This document shows positions 63,520 through 64,000 of a stretch of DNA of 64,000 bases, piece by piece. The stretch is from assembly GCF_018320785.1 (NCBI RefSeq), contig NC_054866.1, forward strand, positions 37,673,000-37,736,999. Reading direction: 5' to 3'. The notes beneath the pieces were generated by a model. The model was not told where the DNA came from. It was given only the letters and a program-made list of their open reading frames with translations, and did no database searches. Source of the stretch: Cheilinus undulatus. Taxonomy: Eukaryota; Chordata; Actinopteri; Labriformes; Labridae. The position numbers and the translations under genes were made by a program. The stretch's first letter is position 1; each line of letters opens with the position of its first letter.

Positions 63520-64000
63520 AAAGACAAAGGAAATGATCATAGATTTCTGCAGATCCAAACCACCTCTTCAACCAGTGAACACTTGTGGCGTGGACATCGA
63601 GGTGGTGACATCGTATAAATATTTAGGTGTACACCTAGATAATAAGTTGGACTGGTCTAAAAACGTAGACTTCATCTACAAAAAGGGGCAGAGCCACCTC
63701 TTTTGCCTGAGAAGACTGATCAATAGACATGTGCAGTAAGATGCTGCAGATGTTTTATCAGTCTGTGGTGGCAAGTGTTCTGTTTTATGCTACAGTTGCT
63801 GGGGAGGCAGTGTAAAACACAAGGATGCAAGGCGTCTGAACAAACTGGTGAAAAAGCTGGCTCTGTGGTCGGAATCAAGTTAAACTCATTGGTGGATGAG
63901 GTAGAGAGATGCACAATGAAGAAGGTGGAGGCCCTTCTGGGGAACATGGATCATCCACTTTATATCTCCCTTAAATGACCAAAAAAACAAGAGTGGTGGA
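63520..64000 (+). mobile_element. LINE reverse-transcriptase fragment, runs off the window
   Basis: The + strand encodes EMIIDFCRSK, GVDIEVVTSYKYLGVHLDNK, LDWSKNVDFIYKKGQSHLFC and LRRL, the region after the catalytic core in L2/CR1-type teleost LINEs. Frameshifts near 63735 and beyond divide it; later pieces in other frames include CWGGSVKHKDARRLNKLVKK. Decayed and presumably inactive. Confidence 0.8.

Overview
This window is nuclear DNA of a ray-finned (teleost) fish, probably a percomorph. The evidence is spliced vertebrate genes with GT/AG introns, CpG-rich promoters, and a repeat load typical of teleosts: Tc1/mariner elements, hAT-type and TTAA-type MITEs, tRNA-derived SINEs and 5'-truncated LINEs. 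Three protein genes can be supported, all on the + strand. They are fosb (coding 16676-20580, complete), the orthologue of human C19orf47 (coding 28396-36653, complete, eight exons) and ttc9b (exon 1 only, 40940-41408). Human FOSB, C19orf47 and TTC9B all lie on 19q13, so the block looks like conserved synteny.

Layout. 1-1540: a minus-strand LINE reverse transcriptase split by a 554-bp DNA element flanked by an 8-bp target-site duplication. 1540-14000: gene-poor DNA with hAT MITEs, a TGGA tetranucleotide block and a Tc1 end. 14000-16675: a CpG-rich region with ETS/YY1/RFX motifs, then the fosb 5' leader, which appears to contain a short 5'UTR intron and an upstream ORF. 16676-23330: fosb and its long 3'UTR. 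23330-28320: repeats. 28320-38265: c19orf47, whose introns hold a truncated LINE, MITEs and microsatellites. 38390-39760: two direct copies of one repeat. 40280-41408: CpG-rich ttc9b promoter and first exon. 41409-64000: no further exon was found; this is most likely ttc9b intron 1, filled with nested transposons, a nearly full-length but dead Tc1, a tandem repeat of about 200 bp, and LINE and SINE insertions.

The genes do not form an operon or pathway. FosB is a bZIP AP-1 transcription factor induced by stimulation. The C19orf47 protein is a poorly characterised SAM-domain protein. TTC9B is a small TPR protein. The most unusual material is a family of short DNA elements carrying the remains of a RecQ-like helicase reading frame (three copies), several nested transposon insertions with readable boundaries, an ERK-docking motif in fish FosB that is not at the matching place in human FOSB, and two in-frame alternative splice donors at the end of fosb exon 2. 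No CRISPR array, functional tRNA, rRNA gene or viral gene was recognised.
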